Positions 5,886 to 13,423 of a stretch of 13,618 bases of DNA are shown here, piece after piece. The position numbers and the translations under genes are program-made. The stretch comes from Methanobrevibacter sp. (GTDB taxonomy: Archaea > Methanobacteriota > Methanobacteria > Methanobacteriales > Methanobacteriaceae), in the NCBI GenBank assembly GCA_017646885.1, contig JAGCLR010000278.1, positions 1-13,618 of the forward strand, read 5' to 3'. Numbering within the stretch: position 1 is the first letter of the stretch; every line of letters begins with the position of its first letter. Under the pieces are notes generated by a model, which was not told the origin of the DNA, did no database searches, and saw nothing but the letters and a program-made list of their open reading frames with translations.

Positions 5886-8800
5886 ATGAAATTTAATAAA
5901 AAAATACTTTTTGTTTTAATATTATTGGCTTTGATTCTTCCTCAAGGAGCTTTTGCTCTAAATGAGGGTAATCAAAATGTTAATAGTACTTTAACTGAGG
6001 CTAATGGGGATTTAGATCTCTATTCCTGTTCTGTTGATGATGCTATTGACAGCAATGATATGAAAAATGAAAATAATCTTTTAGATTGTCTTGGCAGTGA
6101 CTGTTTGGATGATGAGTCAAACCTTAATTTAGAGGGTTCCAGTTCATATGCCCTTTCCAATTCTGATTCTCAAAATAGTGATGCTAAGGACATAAAAGGC
6201 AATTCATATTTTGTTTCTGAAAATATTGAAGACCAATTAGAAAAAGCTGATTTGAATGGCTTAGGTGAATTGAATTTGCTTAATGAGAAATGTTCTGATA
6301 CAGATCATGGAAGTATTGATGACGTTTTACAATTTACTGAAAATTCCGAAGATTCATTAAAAGATGAAAATGAATTAAACGTTTTCATTATAAGTGACAC
6401 TACTGGAAATAATCTTTTTGATAATGTAGCTTGTGAAATCTTAGAAGATTCCAGTTTTTCCAATGTTAAATTCAATATCAGAAGCGGTGACCAGATAAAA
6501 AGCATGGATGAAGAGGAGATATATGACTTAATGAACTCTTGTGATGCATTTATTGGCCAATGGGTTAGTTCCAATGTGGATGCGGTGTTAACAAGTTTAT
6601 TAGGCAAATATCCTGATTTATCAAATAAAAAACTCTTTTTGATTTTAGAGCCTCCTAGTGGGAATGTTAATTCTGAATCAAGTTCAATTGGGCTTGTAAG
6701 GAATAACACCATAGATTATCAAAAAATCTTTTCAGGCCTTTCTAATGAAGATTTGGTAAACTATTTCAAGAATACCAAAAGAGGCACTGCTTATGACAGC
6801 GTTTATGATTACATTTCAAATAATGCCACTTCATTTGGAGAGATTTTCAATAATCTAGTTTTATATAAGGATATAAATGATAAAAGCAATTTAAAAAATG
6901 AATTGTTGTATGTTCTAAACATTTTAGGTCATGATTGTGGTTTTGAGGCTCCGAATTTCACTGGAATTCAATCTTCTGGAATATTCAGAGATAGATGGTA
7001 CTCTTTGGACGAATATATTTCAACTTTTTTCAATAGTTCCAATAAACGCACTGTAGGTATTTTGGAAAGTACAATGTATATCCAATCACAGCAATTGGAT
7101 GTTGTAAATGAGATTACAGAATCATTGGAGTCAATGGGCTATAATGTAATACCTATTTATGCTGCTGCAGGAAATGCAGAGCAATTAAATGTTATGGTTC
7201 AATATTGGACAAGTGCAGGATCAAACATCAGTGGCTTTTTGGAAAATCCGCTTGATTTTGAAATTTATGTTGATGCAATAGTCTCAATGGTTGCATATGG
7301 TGTTGGTGGGGAAAACTTTACCAATGCGACAACTTTCTTTGAAAATGTAAATGTTCCAGTATTTAGAGCTGTCCATTCTGACTATCTTACCAATGCCCAA
7401 TGGGAATTGAGCCCTACCGGTTTAACAACTACAAAAAGTGACAAATGGTGGCACATTACAATTTCCGAATCTCAAGGAATTTTCGATGCTACTTTTGTAG
7501 GTGGAGTTGATTCCTTTATTTCAAATAAAACAGGAGCAATGCTAAAGACCTTTGTTCCAGTAGGGGAAAATATAGAATTATTGGCAAATCGTCTGGACTC
7601 ATGGGTTGATTTGCAGTATACGCCAAACATTGATAAAATGATTTCAATAATCTATTATAATTACCCTCCAGGAAAACAGAATATTGGAGCAAGTTATTTG
7701 GATGCAATTACCAGTGTTTATAACATGCTTTATACATTAAATGATGCAGGATACAATTTGACAGATTTGCCTAACAATGTTTCTGAACTTGAAGATATGA
7801 TGATTGCTTGTGGTATAAATGTTGCTAATTGGGCTCCCGGCGAAATAGAAAAATTAGCTAACAGATCAGGTGTCACTCTTCTTCCAGTAGAGGAATACAG
7901 GCAATGGTTTGATTCATTGGATGATATAGTGAAATTACAGGTTTCAGAAGGGCCTGTTGCTTATATCAGTGAAATCGTTAAAAAATCAGTTTCTTTGAAC
8001 TATACTGATGAGGTAAATTCCATGCTTGATGACTGGTATGGTCAAATAAAATCCTTGCTTCCTGAAAACCAGACAGCAGTTGCTATAAATTGCCTTGATA
8101 AAATAGTAAATTCATTAAAGCTTTATGCAAATACTTCTAGCTACGATTATTATGAGGAATTTTTAGGATATTATGCAGAGTTTAAGGATTTAGGCATTGC
8201 AGGATTGAATGGATGGGGTGAAGCTCCAGGGAACATTATGATTGTCAATAGAGAGGGAATTGATTATTTTGTAATTCCTGGATTGACATTTGGCAATGTA
8301 TTCATTGGGCCTGAACCTCAAAGAGGTTGGGAGGCAGATATAGAGAATCTTTATCACTGTACTGCTGTAGCTCCAACTCACCAATATCTTGCCGCTTATT
8401 ATTATATGCAAACCAGATACTCCAATGCAATGGTCTTTGTTGGAAGACATGCAACCCATGAATGGTTGCCTGGAAAAGAGGTTCTATTGTCTTACAATGA
8501 TTATGGCTCTGTAGTTGTTGGAGATGTTCCTCAAGTATACTTCTATATTACTGATGGATTGGCTGAAGCAATACAAGCTAAAAGAAGAGGTTTTGCAGTT
8601 TTAATTTCTCATTTGGATTCCCCTAAATCCTTTACACATCTATATGGTAATTTGACAGTTTTAGCAAATCTATTGGAAGAGTATGAAATCAATCACAATA
8701 GCATTAACCGTGATATGGACTTAGAGGAGAATCTATCCAATGAAATCAAGAATCTGATAATTGCAAATAACTATCATTTGACCCTTTGCATTAGCCAGGA

Positions 8801-11234
8801 GGATGTAATGAATGGAGATATCAACCTTTTAATTCCTACATTATATAAGTTTTTAAAGGAGACTCAGGACACCTTATATCCTTTAGGATTGCATGCAATA
8901 GGTCAAAAATGGACTGATGACGATTTGGCAAATACAGTTTCAATCATTCTCTCACATGATTTTGAAGTGAATGGTGCAAAAACCAATTTACTTGATCAGT
9001 TGTCCCAATATTACTATTCCGCAGATTATGATAGTTTATCTCCTTTGAAAAGGGAGTTTATACTGAATAAATCTGTAATAATTTGTAAAGCATTGATTTA
9101 TTGGGATATTGAAACAGTCTATGACACAATGAATATCGGAACTGCCGAGTTTTCAGTGTCTTTAAACATAGCTAAAGGGTACATTGATTTATATAACCAA
9201 TGTATTGGTGATGAACTGAATTCAATGATAGCTGCTTTGAATGGGGAATATATTCATATCAATATTGGTGGAGAAAGTGTCACCGTTCCTCAGGTAATCC
9301 CTACTGGGGCAAACATGTTCCAAGACCAATCTTCTGAGCTTCCTACACAGGATGCATGGAATTATGCCAAAACACTCACATTATTAACCTTAGCGGATTT
9401 AAATGACACTACCGAGAAGATAATAATGGGTATTTGGTGTGTTGAAACTGCAAGGGATGATGGGGCTTTAGTATCCACTGTTCTTTACTTATTGGGTATG
9501 GAACCTGTTTGGCATGACTCTTCAAGTGCAGGCTATGATGAGGAAGGACTTCCTACCGGTAAAAAAGTTGAGGATATGCCTAAGGTCATAGCCTTAGAAA
9601 ATTTAACCCGTCCTGATGGTTGGGCTAAAAAAAGAATTGATGTCACAGTCATCACCAGCGGATTGTTTAGGGATTTGTACAGTTCACAAGCTCTTTTGAT
9701 TGACAATGCATTTAGATTGGCTTTAGCTCGCTCATATAGAACTATCCTTAATGATCAAGCTCTTAAGGAAAATGAATATTGGCCTCAAATTGAAGAAGCC
9801 CTTAGATCTGTTATGAGAAGCATCAGTTATCAGGATACTTCAAATGAATCATTAGAGGACAATTATGTTGCTAAGCATTGGCTTGAAGACTGTATTTATT
9901 ACTTAAGTTTAGGTTATAACTCTACAGATGCTGGAGAAAATGCAATTACCCGCATATTTGCACCTCCTAATGGAGATTACGGTGCGGGAATCTCTAAACT
10001 TGCATCAATGTCTTGGACATGGAATGAAACAGATGAGCTGTCTGAATTTTACATTGGCAGAATGGGCAATATGTATTCCAAGTATTATTGGGGAGAAACC
10101 GATCCGATAGTATTCATGAGAGCCTTATCCAATACAGACCATATTGTAGTGAGCCGTAATACAAACCAGTACGGTGTTTTGGATAATGATGACTTCTTCG
10201 ATTACTGGGGAGGCCTTTCCATGACTGTAGAATACTTATCCAATAAAACACCTACAATGAATGTATTGATGTATGCCAATAAGGACAATGCATATCTTGC
10301 TTCATTTGAGAAGGTTTTCTATAATGAGTTAAATACAAGATATTTAAATCCGGAATGGATTAAAGGAATGATGAATGAAGGTTACAGCGGTTCCAGATAC
10401 ATGTCAAACAAATTTTTATCCAATTTATGGGGTTGGCAAGTAACCAGACCTTCTTCAGTTGCCGAATCTGTTTGGGATGATGTCTATAAAACTTATTATC
10501 AGGATAAATATGGTTTAGGTGTAAAAGAATGGTTAAAATCTGGAAATAACGCTTATTCTTTAATTTCCATGAGTGGAACTATGTTGAATTCCGCTTATGA
10601 AGGATATTGGAATGCTAACGATGCCACTATAAGGGACATTGCAAATACATGGGCTGAAGCTACAGTTGCTAATGGTGTCGCATGCTGTGACTGCAGCTGC
10701 GGTAATGTGGCTATGATGGAATGGGCAATAAAGTATGTGAATGCAGATTTGCTTGCCAAACTCTTGCCTACCTTATACAATGCAACTTTGAATCCTAAAT
10801 TCTTGATGAATGCTACAGATGTTCCTTCAGATTCTTCCAATATAGATAGTCAAACTTCCAACAGCACTAAGCAATCCAATCAGACTGCTGAAACTGTCCA
10901 ATCAAACAACAGTTCAAGCACTGAATCTCAAAGTTCTAATGGAAATACCAATATTCCTGGTTCCAGTTCTGGAAGTGTTGGGATTGACTATGAAGGAAAA
11001 GCTGATTCAAGCAGTGATTCAAATGCAGGAACTCCTGATGCAGTCGGTGAAGGCAAAGCTATGGAAGTTACTCAACATACAAGCACTCCTGTAGCGCCTA
11101 AAGATGTCAGCATGCCTATAGCCATTATCATTTGCATAATATGTTTGGTGATATTAATTGGATTTGGTTATTTCAGAAACAAGGATGAGGATGACTATTA
11201 TGATGATATGGATGATGATTTCGAATATAAATGA
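5886..11234 (+). CDS. Surface-anchored CobN/BchH-like chelatase (HmuS-like)
   Basis: A 1782-residue protein. The signal peptide is residues 1-24 (cleavage after GAFA), followed by a low-complexity acidic Asn/Ser linker (25-160), a CobN/Mg-chelatase H-like core (about 165-1640), a Ser/Asn/Thr-rich stalk (about 1642-1742), one transmembrane helix (1744-1762) and an acidic tail (DEDDYYDDMDDDFEYK). CobN signatures are GPEPQRGWEAD (808-818), YHCTAVAPTHQYLAAYY (823-839), GRHATHEWLPGK (853-864; the family form is roughly GTHGTLEWLPGK) and, near the C-terminus, the LNPEWIKGM segment. A Cys cluster CCDCSC (1600-1605) follows. Cytosolic CobN inserts cobalt using ATP with CobS/CobT; none of these partners is here and the core should lie outside the cell, so a role in cobalamin synthesis is unlikely. 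The neighbours suggest an HmuS-like role on external tetrapyrroles (inference). ATG at 5886 is preferred over TTG at 5865 because GGAG lies seven bases before it and the signal peptide starts there. Confidence 0.9.
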   Translation: MKFNKKILFVLILLALILPQGAFALNEGNQNVNSTLTEANGDLDLYSCSVDDAIDSNDMKNENNLLDCLGSDCLDDESNLNLEGSSSYALSNSDSQNSDAKDIKGNSYFVSENIEDQLEKADLNGLGELNLLNEKCSDTDHGSIDDVLQFTENSEDSLKDENELNVFIISDTTGNNLFDNVACEILEDSSFSNVKFNIRSGDQIKSMDEEEIYDLMNSCDAFIGQWVSSNVDAVLTSLLGKYPDLSNKKLFLILEPPSGNVNSESSSIGLVRNNTIDYQKIFSGLSNEDLVNYFKNTKRGTAYDSVYDYISNNATSFGEIFNNLVLYKDINDKSNLKNELLYVLNILGHDCGFEAPNFTGIQSSGIFRDRWYSLDEYISTFFNSSNKRTVGILESTMYIQSQQLDVVNEITESLESMGYNVIPIYAAAGNAEQLNVMVQYWTSAGSNISGFLENPLDFEIYVDAIVSMVAYGVGGENFTNATTFFENVNVPVFRAVHSDYLTNAQWELSPTGLTTTKSDKWWHITISESQGIFDATFVGGVDSFISNKTGAMLKTFVPVGENIELLANRLDSWVDLQYTPNIDKMISIIYYNYPPGKQNIGASYLDAITSVYNMLYTLNDAGYNLTDLPNNVSELEDMMIACGINVANWAPGEIEKLANRSGVTLLPVEEYRQWFDSLDDIVKLQVSEGPVAYISEIVKKSVSLNYTDEVNSMLDDWYGQIKSLLPENQTAVAINCLDKIVNSLKLYANTSSYDYYEEFLGYYAEFKDLGIAGLNGWGEAPGNIMIVNREGIDYFVIPGLTFGNVFIGPEPQRGWEADIENLYHCTAVAPTHQYLAAYYYMQTRYSNAMVFVGRHATHEWLPGKEVLLSYNDYGSVVVGDVPQVYFYITDGLAEAIQAKRRGFAVLISHLDSPKSFTHLYGNLTVLANLLEEYEINHNSINRDMDLEENLSNEIKNLIIANNYHLTLCISQEDVMNGDINLLIPTLYKFLKETQDTLYPLGLHAIGQKWTDDDLANTVSIILSHDFEVNGAKTNLLDQLSQYYYSADYDSLSPLKREFILNKSVIICKALIYWDIETVYDTMNIGTAEFSVSLNIAKGYIDLYNQCIGDELNSMIAALNGEYIHINIGGESVTVPQVIPTGANMFQDQSSELPTQDAWNYAKTLTLLTLADLNDTTEKIIMGIWCVETARDDGALVSTVLYLLGMEPVWHDSSSAGYDEEGLPTGKKVEDMPKVIALENLTRPDGWAKKRIDVTVITSGLFRDLYSSQALLIDNAFRLALARSYRTILNDQALKENEYWPQIEEALRSVMRSISYQDTSNESLEDNYVAKHWLEDCIYYLSLGYNSTDAGENAITRIFAPPNGDYGAGISKLASMSWTWNETDELSEFYIGRMGNMYSKYYWGETDPIVFMRALSNTDHIVVSRNTNQYGVLDNDDFFDYWGGLSMTVEYLSNKTPTMNVLMYANKDNAYLASFEKVFYNELNTRYLNPEWIKGMMNEGYSGSRYMSNKFLSNLWGWQVTRPSSVAESVWDDVYKTYYQDKYGLGVKEWLKSGNNAYSLISMSGTMLNSAYEGYWNANDATIRDIANTWAEATVANGVACCDCSCGNVAMMEWAIKYVNADLLAKLLPTLYNATLNPKFLMNATDVPSDSSNIDSQTSNSTKQSNQTAETVQSNNSSSTESQSSNGNTNIPGSSSGSVGIDYEGKADSSSDSNAGTPDAVGEGKAMEVTQHTSTPVAPKDVSMPIAIIICIICLVILIGFGYFRNKDEDDYYDDMDDDFEYK

Positions 11235-11283
11235 TCTTTAATCATTCCAATTCATTAGTTTGACTCGTCTCTTAAAAATAAAA

Positions 11284-11311
11284 TTATTTTTTTATTTTTT
11301 TTATTTTTATA
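11284..11311 (+). terminator. T-tract terminator after the CobN-like gene
   Basis: A run of T-rich sequence with several stretches of 5-8 T lies about 50 bases after the stop codon. A short inverted repeat ATGAT/ATCAT overlaps the stop codon. T-tracts of this kind terminate archaeal transcription, so the downstream DUF2162 gene probably has its own promoter. Confidence 0.5.
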
Positions 11312-11332
11312 TTTCCAAGTTCTAAAAACATG

Positions 11333-11383
11333 AAATAATGATTATTTTTCTTATATTTGATATGAGCAAAATAATGATTATTT
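11333..11383. repeat. Two identical 15-base palindromes upstream of the DUF2162 gene
   Basis: AAATAATGATTATTT occurs at 11333-11347 and again at 11369-11383. Each is a perfect palindrome of 7-base arms around a central G, and their starts are 36 bases apart. Two identical dyads before a gene look like operator sites for a dimeric regulator, perhaps one sensing metal or tetrapyrrole. The regulator is unknown, and the low complexity of the sequence tempers the call. Confidence 0.5.
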
Positions 11384-11408
11384 AATAGATTTAGATAGAA
11401 TTTATTGA

Positions 11409-11420
11409 TAATTATACTAT
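11409..11420 (+). promoter_or_regulatory. Candidate TATA box for the DUF2162-ExbB-DUF2149 operon
   Basis: TAATTATACTAT resembles an archaeal TATA box about 45 bases before the start codon at 11462, with the two palindromes just upstream. An alternative TATA-like stretch lies at about 11350-11357, between the palindromes. Confidence 0.35.
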
Positions 11421-11461
11421 GATTGGTGAAAAAATTAAAATGATGTTTTTGTGGTGAGAAT

Positions 11462-12169
11462 ATGGATACAATTAGTTTGTTGTGGCAATTTGGAATTTTA
11501 GCTGCAGTACTTGTTTTTGGTATAAAATTAGGTTTGGCTGTTGGCTTGGCAAACTTATCAAAAAAGTATTTGGCTACTGTTTGTTTAGGTTATGGTGGCG
11601 GAGTGTTGATACTTGCTGAAATTTCCTCACATTATACAAACCAAATTACTGATTTAATTTACACTTATAATTCCCTCTTCTTTATAATCATGGCTGTTAT
11701 AATGATTTTGGCAGGCATTTTCACTATAAGGGAATGGAAACAATTTGAAAGAAATACTACTGCAGCTACCTGTGCTGCAGTTATTGCGCCTTGCCCATGC
11801 TGTTTTGGATCAATTATTGTAAGTATTCTATTGGTGGCTCCGACTGTTGGGCTTGGAGCTGTTGATTTAAGTGTATATGTAGCGTTAGCATTGGTTTTAA
11901 CCATTGTATTTACTTACTTTGCTTCAAATGTATTTGTTAGATATGTGGATAAGCCTTATCCAATAGTTTTAGGAAACTTCATGTTTTTCTTAGGAATTTA
12001 TTTCCTATTGTCTGCATTGGTCATTCCTAATATTGCTGCCATAATGAACAAAACAATGGGTTCAATAAGCATTGTTTCAATGGATAGCCTATTAGGTTCC
12101 ATTTTGGCATTGATCATTTTGATAGCTATTGGCATAGTTTTTACAAGAAAAAGAAATATTTTAAGTTGA
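11462..12169 (+). CDS. DUF2162 family multi-pass membrane protein, putative transporter
   Basis: A 235-residue protein with about six or seven hydrophobic helices (roughly residues 6-30, 36-55, 66-89, 102-127, 136-156, 166-190 and 209-227). The fourth helix carries a Cys group, C104-x6-C111-x-C113-C114, in the segment APCPCCFG, which could bind metal or haem or undergo thiol chemistry; Cys41 lies in helix 2. I recognise it as the DUF2162 family, described only as predicted transporters and often found with CobN-like genes. The site GGTGAG (11453-11458) precedes ATG at 11462. The next gene starts 92 bases downstream without an obvious terminator between them, so the two are probably cotranscribed. 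It may move a metal ion or a tetrapyrrole product across the membrane for the CobN-like protein upstream; this is inference from context. Confidence 0.8.
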   Translation: MDTISLLWQFGILAAVLVFGIKLGLAVGLANLSKKYLATVCLGYGGGVLILAEISSHYTNQITDLIYTYNSLFFIIMAVIMILAGIFTIREWKQFERNTTAATCAAVIAPCPCCFGSIIVSILLVAPTVGLGAVDLSVYVALALVLTIVFTYFASNVFVRYVDKPYPIVLGNFMFFLGIYFLLSALVIPNIAAIMNKTMGSISIVSMDSLLGSILALIILIAIGIVFTRKRNILS

Positions 12170-12250
12170 TTTAGTTATTTGGATTTCATTGCCTGATAAT
12201 TTGTTATTATTTTAAGTTTAATTATTGGTTTATTTATTGTTTTTATTATT

Positions 12251-12256
12251 GGTGAT
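12251..12256 (+). promoter_or_regulatory. Ribosome-binding site GGTGAT of ExbB-type gene copy 2
   Basis: GGTGAT stands five bases before ATG at 12262, the same motif as used by DUF2149 copy 1, and confirms this start. Confidence 0.7.
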
Positions 12257-12261
12257 TTTAG

Positions 12262-12906
12262 ATGGTAACAGTGATTCCTGGAAGTGATCTTTTAACTTCC
12301 GCATTAAATGTTGTTTCTCAAAGTTTACAGATACCTGTAATAATATTTTTGCTAATATTTGCAGTATACTCTGTGATTACTGTAGGAGGCCTTATTTCTG
12401 AGTATAGTTCTCGAAAGAAAGTACCGGTTAAGTTAATCAAGGATTTAATATTTTCAATTTCCCGTACAAAGGAGATCAGTGAAATTGAAGGAATTATTAA
12501 AAATGCTCAAATTCCTAAAAATCAAAAAAGGGTTTTAGTAAATATTGCAAGGTCAGGGGAGCTAAAAAAAGATTCTAGAGAAGCATTGGCAGAAAAACTT
12601 ATTGAAAACGAAGAGGATATCATTGAAAAGAATCTTCAAAAGACAGACATTATTACTAAAATCGGACCTACTCTCGGTTTGATGGGTACATTGATTCCTA
12701 TGGGGCCTGGACTTGCTGCTTTAGGTAGTGGAGATGTAACAACCTTATCAAATGCTATCATTGTAGCTTTTGATACTACTGTTGTAGGTATTGGCGCTGG
12801 GGCTGTTGCATATTTCGTTTCAAAGGTCAGAAGACGATGGTATGAACAATACCTCTCAAACTTGGATGCTCTTTCAAAAGCGGTATTGGATAGATTGAAT
12901 GAATGA
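12262..12906 (+). CDS. MotA/TolQ/ExbB-type proton channel protein (copy 2, complete)
   Basis: A 214-residue protein with the ExbB/TolQ layout: an N-terminal helix (about 24-47), a charged cytoplasmic loop (48-131) and two C-terminal helices (about 132-155 and 164-187), followed by a basic patch VRRRW. The motif GLMGT ends at Thr143, and the FDTTVVGIG segment holds Thr173; these line up with the pore threonines 148 and 181 of E. coli ExbB. The family uses the proton gradient to drive work on outside partners through ExbD-like proteins. The next gene, DUF2149, has an ExbD-like helix and starts 23 bases after this stop codon, so the two probably form the channel together. The C-terminal half closely matches the fragment at 2-310. 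The driven partner is most likely the CobN-like protein; this is inference. Confidence 0.9.
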   Translation: MVTVIPGSDLLTSALNVVSQSLQIPVIIFLLIFAVYSVITVGGLISEYSSRKKVPVKLIKDLIFSISRTKEISEIEGIIKNAQIPKNQKRVLVNIARSGELKKDSREALAEKLIENEEDIIEKNLQKTDIITKIGPTLGLMGTLIPMGPGLAALGSGDVTTLSNAIIVAFDTTVVGIGAGAVAYFVSKVRRRWYEQYLSNLDALSKAVLDRLNE

Positions 12907-12916
12907 TATTTTTATT

Positions 12917-12922
12917 GGGGAT
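12917..12922 (+). promoter_or_regulatory. Ribosome-binding site GGGGAT that sets the DUF2149 copy 2 start
   Basis: GGGGAT lies seven bases before ATG at 12930 and inside the extension that an ATG start at 12903 would create. This supports the shorter protein and translation coupled to the upstream ExbB-type gene. Confidence 0.55.
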
Positions 12923-12929
12923 TGATTTT

Positions 12930-13271
12930 ATGGCACGTCATAAAAAGAGCAGGCGATTGAATAATGCTGAAGAAGAGGACCCGATGTCCGGTGCAGCTAA
13001 CCTTGTAGATGCAATGCTGGTAATTGCAGTTGGCTTGCTTGTATTCCTTGTCATTTCATGGAATATGCAAAGCATTGTCTTTAATGATGACATTACTCAA
13101 GAGCAAAAGCAAAAGATGATGCAGGATATGAAGCAGGTCACTGAGTTGGATCAAGGTCAGGAATTGAATGAGACTCCAGACATCAGCAATAGCTCAGGGA
13201 AAGGATATACTGAGATGGGTAAGGTTTATAGAGATTCATCTACGGGTAAGTTGATAATGGTTGAGGACTAA
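12930..13271 (+). CDS. DUF2149 family membrane protein, ExbD-like (copy 2)
   Basis: A 113-residue paralogue of the protein at 482-832. It has a basic N-terminus (MARHKKSRR), an acidic patch EEEDPM, a single helix at about 24-44 beginning NLVDAMLV with the ExbD-like Asp27, and a C-terminal motif GYTEMGKVYRDSSTGKL. The region just after the helix (WNMQS) is also conserved in both copies. The membrane-spanning Asp suggests a role in proton flow with the ExbB-type protein encoded immediately upstream. The function of DUF2149 is formally unknown. An in-frame ATG at 12903 overlaps the upstream stop codon, but ATG at 12930 is preferred. It matches the MAR start of the other copy and has GGGGAT (12917-12922) seven bases before it; the earlier start would add a hydrophobic MIFLLGIDF not found in copy 1. 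Confidence 0.85.
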   Translation: MARHKKSRRLNNAEEEDPMSGAANLVDAMLVIAVGLLVFLVISWNMQSIVFNDDITQEQKQKMMQDMKQVTELDQGQELNETPDISNSSGKGYTEMGKVYRDSSTGKLIMVED

Positions 13272-13393
13272 TTTTCTTTTTATTTTTTAAATTTTTTTTA
13301 TTTTTTATTCTATTTTTTCTCATTTTTTTTTAATTTTAATAGCTATTTTTTTATTTTTTATTCTATTTTTTCTCATTTTTTTTAATTTTAATT
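13272..13393 (+). terminator. Long T-rich terminator region containing a tandem duplication
   Basis: Starting just after the DUF2149 stop codon, about 120 bases consist almost wholly of T-runs. Two near-identical units (13292-13340 and 13346-13392, offset 52-53 bases) each contain ATTCTATTTTTTCTCATTTT followed by more T and AATTTTAAT. They differ by one T in each of two runs. It ends transcription of the operon and insulates it from the RNA gene downstream. Confidence 0.7.
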
Positions 13394-13394
13394 A

Positions 13395-13402
13395 TTTATA
13401 CT
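13395..13402 (+). promoter_or_regulatory. TATA box of the RNase P RNA gene
   Basis: TTTATACT is centred about 27 bases before the expected RNA start near 13424, the normal archaeal spacing. The promoter lies immediately after the T-rich terminator. Confidence 0.55.
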
Positions 13403-13423
13403 AGAAAATATAAATTATTGTTA

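Noticed and set aside
6305..6712. 135-residue open frame on the minus strand inside the CobN-like gene
   Set aside because: Fully antisense to the coding region with no sign of an independent gene; composition fits a shadow frame.
5886..11234. Calling the CobN-like protein the cobaltochelatase of cobalamin synthesis
   Set aside because: It has an export signal and membrane anchor, lacks CobS/CobT or ChlI/ChlD neighbours, and sits with ExbB/DUF2149/DUF2162 genes instead of corrin-synthesis genes.
11440..11457. Five-codon reading frame (ATG ATG TTT TTG TGG TGA) just before the DUF2162 start, with GGTGAA nine bases upstream
   Set aside because: It could be a translational leader, but such a tiny frame is easily a chance event and its TGA overlaps the ribosome-binding site of the real gene; I cannot support it without conservation data.
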